36,774 bases of DNA from contig CAZFGB010000028.1 in assembly GCA_964518405.1 (NCBI GenBank), positions 1-36,774 on the forward strand. The letters run 5' to 3'. This DNA is from VXNE01 sp964518405 (GTDB taxonomy: Bacteria > Pseudomonadota > Gammaproteobacteria > Pseudomonadales > Azotimanducaceae). Below are positions 32,527-36,774 of this stretch, piece after piece. The notes below the pieces were generated by a model that did not search any database, was not told the origin of the DNA, and was given only the letters and a program-made list of their open reading frames with translations. Position numbers and translations under genes: made by a program. Positions within the stretch are counted from its first letter, which is position 1; each line of letters begins with the position of its first letter.

Positions 32527-33729
32527 CTACCGCGTCAATTGTCTCAGGTCGACGCCCGGGTCTGCGAGCTGCCGGGGATCGACCCCGCGCCCGACGAGCT
32601 GCCGGCAGGCCAGGAATTCCCTTGGCGCGTTTACCGCGTCCGCCGCCGCGAGAACGCCGTCCTTGAGATGGAACATGACGAACTGGCGGGCGCCGGGATC
32701 GCCGCGCACTACTTGAGAATCGCCGTCGGCGGAGAAACCGACCATTTGCAGCTTGAGGTCGTATTGGTCCGACCAGAACCAGGGGACGCTCGCGTACACC
32801 TGGTCCTGTCCCGTGAGGTTGGCCGCCGCCACGCGGGATTGCTCCATCGCGTTCGGAACGGACTCGAGCCGCAGTCGGCGTCCGAGGATCGGGTTCGGGT
32901 GGTTGGTGCAATCCCCGGCGGCGTAGATTTCGGGTACGGATGTGGCGCAACGCTCGTCGACCAGGATGCCGTTTTCGCAGGCGAGCCCGGCGCCTTGCGC
33001 AAGTTCGACATTGGGAACAACGCCGACGCCGACGACGACGAGGTCGGAGGGGACTTGCGTACCATCGGCGCATACGACCTTGTCGACTCGCTTGGTGCCT
33101 GCGAAGCGCCGCGCGGTTGCGCCGGTCCTGATTTCGACACCGGCATCGGCGTGCAGCGCGTGATAGAAAGCGGACATCTCGGCGGAAGCGACGCGTTTCA
33201 GAATGCGATCTTCCATTTCGAGGACGGTGACCGAGAGACCGGCTTGCACGGCCACCGACGCGACCTCGAGACCGATGTAGCCGCCGCCGATGATCGTCAT
33301 GCGCCGTCCCGGAGCCATGTCCGCCTTGATATTGTCGGCGTCGGCGATATTCCGGAGGTAATGAACGCCGGGCAATGCGCCGCCCGGAATGTCGAGCTTC
33401 CGCACCCGGGCGCCCGTGGCGAGCAGCAGCTTGTCGTAGGCGAGGGTCGAGCCGTCTTCGAACACGAGGGTTTTTGCCTTGGTGCCTATCTCCGCAACGC
33501 GGGTGCGGCTGCGCAATTCGATGTCCCTGCTCTGGTAGAAAGCTTCCGGCCGCAGGTATACGCGATCCAGGCCCTGCTCGCTGGCGAGATACTGCTTGGA
33601 CAGTGGCGGCCGCTGATAGGGGATATGCGGTTCGTCGCAGACGACGACGAGTTCCCCGTCGTAGCCGCCTTGACGGAGACCGGCCGCTCCCTGGCCCGCG
33701 GCGTGACCGCCGCCCACGATGACGATCAC
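32527..33729 (-). CDS. FAD/NAD(P)-dependent ferredoxin reductase-type oxidoreductase
   Basis: 400 residues from GTG 33729, which overlaps the uvrA stop (GTGA). The N-terminal FAD motif is IVIVGGGHAAGQGA (2-15), then PYQRPPLSKQYL and LLLATGARVRKL. The NAD motif is IIGGGYIGLEVASVA (about 145-159), and the FAD-ribityl motif YAAGDCTNH (about 269). The C-terminal part has the reductase dimerisation fold with VPWFWSDQYDLKLQMVG. This is the layout of ferredoxin, rubredoxin and putidaredoxin reductases of cytochrome P450 or dioxygenase systems. No ferredoxin, P450 or oxygenase is nearby, so the partner is unknown. Confidence 0.92.
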   Translation of the reverse strand: MIVIVGGGHAAGQGAAGLRQGGYDGELVVVCDEPHIPYQRPPLSKQYLASEQGLDRVYLRPEAFYQSRDIELRSRTRVAEIGTKAKTLVFEDGSTLAYDKLLLATGARVRKLDIPGGALPGVHYLRNIADADNIKADMAPGRRMTIIGGGYIGLEVASVAVQAGLSVTVLEMEDRILKRVASAEMSAFYHALHADAGVEIRTGATARRFAGTKRVDKVVCADGTQVPSDLVVVGVGVVPNVELAQGAGLACENGILVDERCATSVPEIYAAGDCTNHPNPILGRRLRLESVPNAMEQSRVAAANLTGQDQVYASVPWFWSDQYDLKLQMVGFSADGDSQVVRGDPGARQFVMFHLKDGVLAAADAVNAPREFLACRQLVGRGVDPRQLADPGVDLRQLTR

Positions 33730-36700
33730 TCGCCGTTCGCCTCCGCCCGGACGCCCAGGGAGATCTTGCCCCTCTCTCTGGTGTCTCTTTGCGGGTTGTC
33801 CCCCCTCGCGCTGCTTCTCTTGCGAGGGACGTCCTCGCGCTGCCTTTTTTTGCGAGGGACACCCTCGCGCTGCCCTCTTTGGCGAGGGACACCCTCGCGC
33901 TCCCGGGGCTGAAGGCTCCGCCGCAGGAACCTGCCGGTGTGGGATGAACGGTGTTTCGCCACGGCTTCGGGGGTGCCCTCGGCGACGATACGCCCTCCGC
34001 CGTCGCCGCCTTCCGGTCCCAGGTCGACAATCCAGTCCGCAGTCTTGATCACGTCGAGGTTGTGCTCGATGACGATGATCGTATTGCCCTGGTCGCGCAG
34101 CCGATGCAACACGCTCAGCAACTGGCGAATGTCCTCGAAGTGCAGTCCCGTCGTGGGTTCGTCAAGGATATAGAGGGTCTTGCCGGTGTCGCGCTTGGAC
34201 AGTTCGCGCGACAGCTTGACGCGTTGGGCTTCGCCGCCGGAAAGGGTGGTGGCGCTCTGGCCGAGACGGATGTACGACAGTCCGACATCCACCAGCGTCT
34301 GCAGCTTTCTGGCGAGCACGGGCACCGGGTCGAAGAACTCGCGCGCTTCCTCCACGGTCATGTCCAGGACTTCCTGGATGTTTCTGCCCTTGTACCGCAC
34401 CTCCAGCGTTTCACGGTTGTAGCGTTTGCCCCGGCAGACGTCGCAGGGGACGTAGATGTCGGGCAGAAAATGCATTTCCACCTTGATGACCCCGTCCCCC
34501 CGGCAGGCTTCGCAACGACCGCCCTTGACGTTGAAGCTGAACCGTCCCGGCCGATAGCCGCGGGCGCGGGCTTCCTGGGTCTGCGCGAACAGTTCCCGCA
34601 TCGGCGTGAAGACGCCGGTATATGTCGCCGGATTCGATCGAGGCGTGCGGCCGATGGGGCTCTGGTCGATGTCCACGACCTTGTCGAGGTGTTCGAGTCC
34701 TTCGATCGTGGCGTAGGGGCGGGGCGAAACGCCGGTCGCGCCGTTCAGGCGCCGCGCCGCGATCGGGTAGAGCGTCTGGTTGATCAGGGTGGACTTGCCG
34801 GACCCCGATACGCCCGTGACGCAGGTGAAGAGTCCGGCCGGGATGTCCACCGTCACCTCTTTCAGGTTGTTGCCCGCGGCGCCTGTGAGACGGACGACGC
34901 GTTGCTTGTCCATCGCCACCCGTCTGCGCGGCACTTCGATGCGCTTCCTGCCGGAAAGGTATTGACCGGTAAGCGATGCCTTGGTCCGCTGGATCCGGTT
35001 CAGGGTTCCCGCCGCGACGATTTCGCCGCCGTGTATGCCGGCGCCCGGGCCGATGTCGACGATGTGGTCCGCCGCGCGAATGGCTTCCTCGTCGTGCTCC
35101 ACCACCAGTACGGTATTGCCAAGGTCGCGCAGGTGGGTGAGCGTGCGCAGCAGGCGCGCGTTGTCGCGTTGATGCAGTCCGATGGAGGGTTCGTCCAGGA
35201 TATACATGACGCCGACCAGGCCGGCCCCGATCTGGCTTGCCAGGCGGATGCGCTGGGCCTCTCCCCCCGAGAGTGTTTCGGCGCTGCGGTCGAGAGTCAG
35301 GTAGTTGAGGCCGACATCGACAAGGAATTGCAGCCGCGCGCGTATCTCCTTGACGATCTTGTCGGCGATGGCGCCGCGCTTGCCCGCCAGCTCGAGGCCC
35401 GCGAAATACGCCAGCGCGTCTTCCACGGAGTTGGATGTGATTTCGGGGACCGTCGCGCCATCGACGTACACGTGGCGGGCTTCTTCGCGCAGGCGCGCGC
35501 CGCCGCACGCGGGACATGGACGCACCCGCAGGTACTTGCCGAGATTCTCCCGCACCAGCGACGACTCCGTTTCCCTGTAGCGGCGCTCCATGTTGGGAAT
35601 CACGCCTTCGAAACGATGCCGCCGCCGTATCCTGTCGCCGCGATCATTGAAATAACCGAAGTTGATGCGCTCGTCGCCCGAGCCGAACAGGATTGCGTCC
35701 TTCTGCCGCTTCCTGAGCCTCCGGAACGGGGTTTCGACATCGAAACCGTAGTGCGCGGCGAGGGACTTGAGAAGGTGAAAGTAGTAGACATTGCGCCGGT
35801 CCCAGCCGCGGATCGCCCCCGCCGCCAGACTTGCGGCCGGGTCGGCGACGACCAGTTCGGGGTCGAAGAACTGCTCGACGCCCAGGCCGTCGCAGTCCGG
35901 ACATGCGCCGGCGGGGTTGTTGAACGAAAAGATGCGCGGTTCGAGTTCGCTGATGCTGTAGCCGCAGACGGGGCAGGCGAACCTTGAGGAAAACACCAGG
36001 TCATCCGCGCCGTCGTCGTCCTCGTCGAAACTGATCGTGGCGACGCCGTCGCCGAGTTCGAGGGCGGTTTCAAAGGACTCGGCCAGGCGCTGCTGCATGT
36101 CGTCCCGCACGCGCAGGCGATCGACGACGGCCTCGATGGAGTGCTTCCTGTTGCCGTCGAGCGCCGGCGGATGATCGAGATCGGTGACGATGCCGTCTAT
36201 GCGGGCGCGGATGAAACCGTTGGCGACCAGTTCGCGGAAGACGTGCTGATGCTCGCCCTTGCGGTCGGTCACCACCGGCGCCAGCAGCATGACGCGGCGA
36301 CCTTCCGGCAATTCGGCCACCTGGTCGACCATCTGGCTGACGGTCTGGGCGTCCAGCGTGCCCCCGTGCCGCGGGCAGCGCGGCTCGCCGACGCGGGCGA
36401 AAAGCAGGCGCAGATAGTCGTAGATTTCGGTGATCGTGCCGACGGTGGAGCGTGGATTTCTCGAGGTGGTCTTCTGTTCGATGGAAATTGCCGGTGACAG
36501 CCCGTCAATCTGGTCGACATCGGGCTTTTGCATCATTTCGAGGAATTGCCTGGCGTAGGCGGACAGGCTTTCCACGTATCGCCGCTGGCCCTCCGCGTAA
36601 ATCGTGTCGAAGGCGAGCGACGATTTGCCGGAACCCGACAGGCCGGTGACGACGATCAAACTGTCGCGCGGCAGATCCACATCGACATTTTTCAGGTTGT

Positions 36701-36743
36701 GTTCCCGCGCGCCGCGTATGGATATGAATTTGTGCTCGGCCAT
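33726..36743 (-). CDS. uvrA: Excinuclease ABC subunit A
   Basis: 1005 residues, damage-recognition ATPase of nucleotide excision repair. First ABC half: Walker A GLSGSGKS (34-41) and YVESLSAYARQF. Zinc modules: CPVCGYSI with CPDCDG, CPACGG, and CEACRG with CDVCRG. Second half: Walker A GVSGSGKS (644-651), TLSGGEAQRVKLS and ILDEPTTGLH. The usual end (HTGRFLRRSLQ) is at residue 945. About 60 further residues are a low-complexity, Arg-rich tail made by a 30-base palindromic repeat. The gene is complete; 31 bases lie between its ATG and the right edge. It is coupled to the flavoprotein gene. Confidence 0.97.
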   Translation of the reverse strand: MAEHKFISIRGAREHNLKNVDVDLPRDSLIVVTGLSGSGKSSLAFDTIYAEGQRRYVESLSAYARQFLEMMQKPDVDQIDGLSPAISIEQKTTSRNPRSTVGTITEIYDYLRLLFARVGEPRCPRHGGTLDAQTVSQMVDQVAELPEGRRVMLLAPVVTDRKGEHQHVFRELVANGFIRARIDGIVTDLDHPPALDGNRKHSIEAVVDRLRVRDDMQQRLAESFETALELGDGVATISFDEDDDGADDLVFSSRFACPVCGYSISELEPRIFSFNNPAGACPDCDGLGVEQFFDPELVVADPAASLAAGAIRGWDRRNVYYFHLLKSLAAHYGFDVETPFRRLRKRQKDAILFGSGDERINFGYFNDRGDRIRRRHRFEGVIPNMERRYRETESSLVRENLGKYLRVRPCPACGGARLREEARHVYVDGATVPEITSNSVEDALAYFAGLELAGKRGAIADKIVKEIRARLQFLVDVGLNYLTLDRSAETLSGGEAQRIRLASQIGAGLVGVMYILDEPSIGLHQRDNARLLRTLTHLRDLGNTVLVVEHDEEAIRAADHIVDIGPGAGIHGGEIVAAGTLNRIQRTKASLTGQYLSGRKRIEVPRRRVAMDKQRVVRLTGAAGNNLKEVTVDIPAGLFTCVTGVSGSGKSTLINQTLYPIAARRLNGATGVSPRPYATIEGLEHLDKVVDIDQSPIGRTPRSNPATYTGVFTPMRELFAQTQEARARGYRPGRFSFNVKGGRCEACRGDGVIKVEMHFLPDIYVPCDVCRGKRYNRETLEVRYKGRNIQEVLDMTVEEAREFFDPVPVLARKLQTLVDVGLSYIRLGQSATTLSGGEAQRVKLSRELSKRDTGKTLYILDEPTTGLHFEDIRQLLSVLHRLRDQGNTIIVIEHNLDVIKTADWIVDLGPEGGDGGGRIVAEGTPEAVAKHRSSHTGRFLRRSLQPREREGVPRQRGQREGVPRKKRQREDVPRKRSSARGDNPQRDTRERGKISLGVRAEANGE
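33791..33902. repeat. Tandem palindromic 30-base repeat in the 3' end of uvrA
   Basis: Four units begin at 33791, 33822, 33852 and 33882. Units three and four contain the perfect palindrome GCGAGGG-ACA-CCCTCGC (33852-33868 and 33882-33898). Unit two has GCGAGG-GACGT-CCTCGC, and unit one is degenerate. Links are GCTGC plus a pyrimidine run. In UvrA they encode REGVPRQRGQ, REGVPRKKRQ and REDVPRKRSS, a 10-residue period. Each palindrome would form a strong hairpin in RNA, like REP elements. Confidence 0.9.
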
Positions 36744-36774
36744 GGTCGTTCGTGGCGTTTCCGGGGGGAGGCCG

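Noticed and set aside
1..36774. CRISPR array
   Set aside because: No regularly spaced identical repeats with unique spacers; the only tandem repeats are the in-gene TEQ and uvrA repeats.

Overview
The window is high-GC bacterial chromosome (clearly above 60% by eye), densely coded and with many ATGA or GTGA start/stop overlaps. The housekeeping genes (glutamine-dependent NadE, bioB-trpG-trpD-trpC, folK, uvrA, a Deg-type protease, bTHX) and Shine-Dalgarno use suggest a proteobacterium. I lean towards an uncultured, possibly marine or host-associated, gammaproteobacterium. That placement is inference; no rRNA or other decisive marker is present.

Left part (1-8.8 kb): the 5' part of an AveC-like membrane protein gene and an MFS transporter lie on the minus strand. 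Divergent from them run nadE, a metallo-beta-lactamase-fold protein that has lost its metal-binding motif, a 40-residue bTHX ribosomal protein, an amidase and a DUF1932-type dehydrogenase in a translationally coupled pair, an acidic low-complexity lipoprotein, a 0.6 kb non-coding stretch, and a small RRM RNA-binding protein with a TTG start. Next (8.9-12.4 kb, minus) is a compact bioB-trpG-trpD-trpC cluster without trpE, trpF, trpB or trpA.

Accessory island (13.8-20.1 kb): after a lipoprotein aminopeptidase come a DUF4258/XRE toxin-antitoxin pair, then on the minus strand a three-gene unit (58-aa protein, AlbA_2/ATPase-like regulator with an in-frame TEQ repeat, HsdM) lacking hsdS and hsdR. 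A RecF/OLD-like ATPase follows, with a PIN-domain nuclease gene that appears frameshifted. This looks like a partly decayed defence island and is the most mobile-looking part of the window.

Metabolic part (20.2-24.5 kb): CoxG, CoxS, CoxL and CoxM homologues form one operon for a molybdenum hydroxylase. The CoxL active-site loop reads AYRGAGR, so it is a form II (CODH-like) enzyme rather than a proven CO dehydrogenase.

Right part (24.7-36.8 kb): a secreted Tyr/His/Arg/Pro-rich protein, tRNA-Gly(CCC), a two-PDZ Deg protease, folK and a phospholipase C/P1-nuclease-like secreted protein run forward. On the minus strand a very tight operon reads HAD hydrolase, PTPS-family protein, SDR, YhhQ transporter. 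The PTPS protein has ExxHGH instead of CxxxHGH, the signature of the PTPS-III group that can replace FolB, which would link it to the nearby folK. A stand-alone bacterial CULT (cereblon thalidomide-binding-like) protein with the complete tri-tryptophan cage follows, then uvrA coupled to a ferredoxin-reductase-type flavoprotein. The uvrA 3' end carries a tandem palindromic 30-bp repeat that adds about 60 residues to UvrA.

Best candidates for new biology are the CULT protein, the HsdM/AlbA_2/58-aa unit, the ATPase/PIN pair, the metal-less MBL protein coupled to NadE, the PTPS-III operon, and the palindromic repeat inside uvrA.
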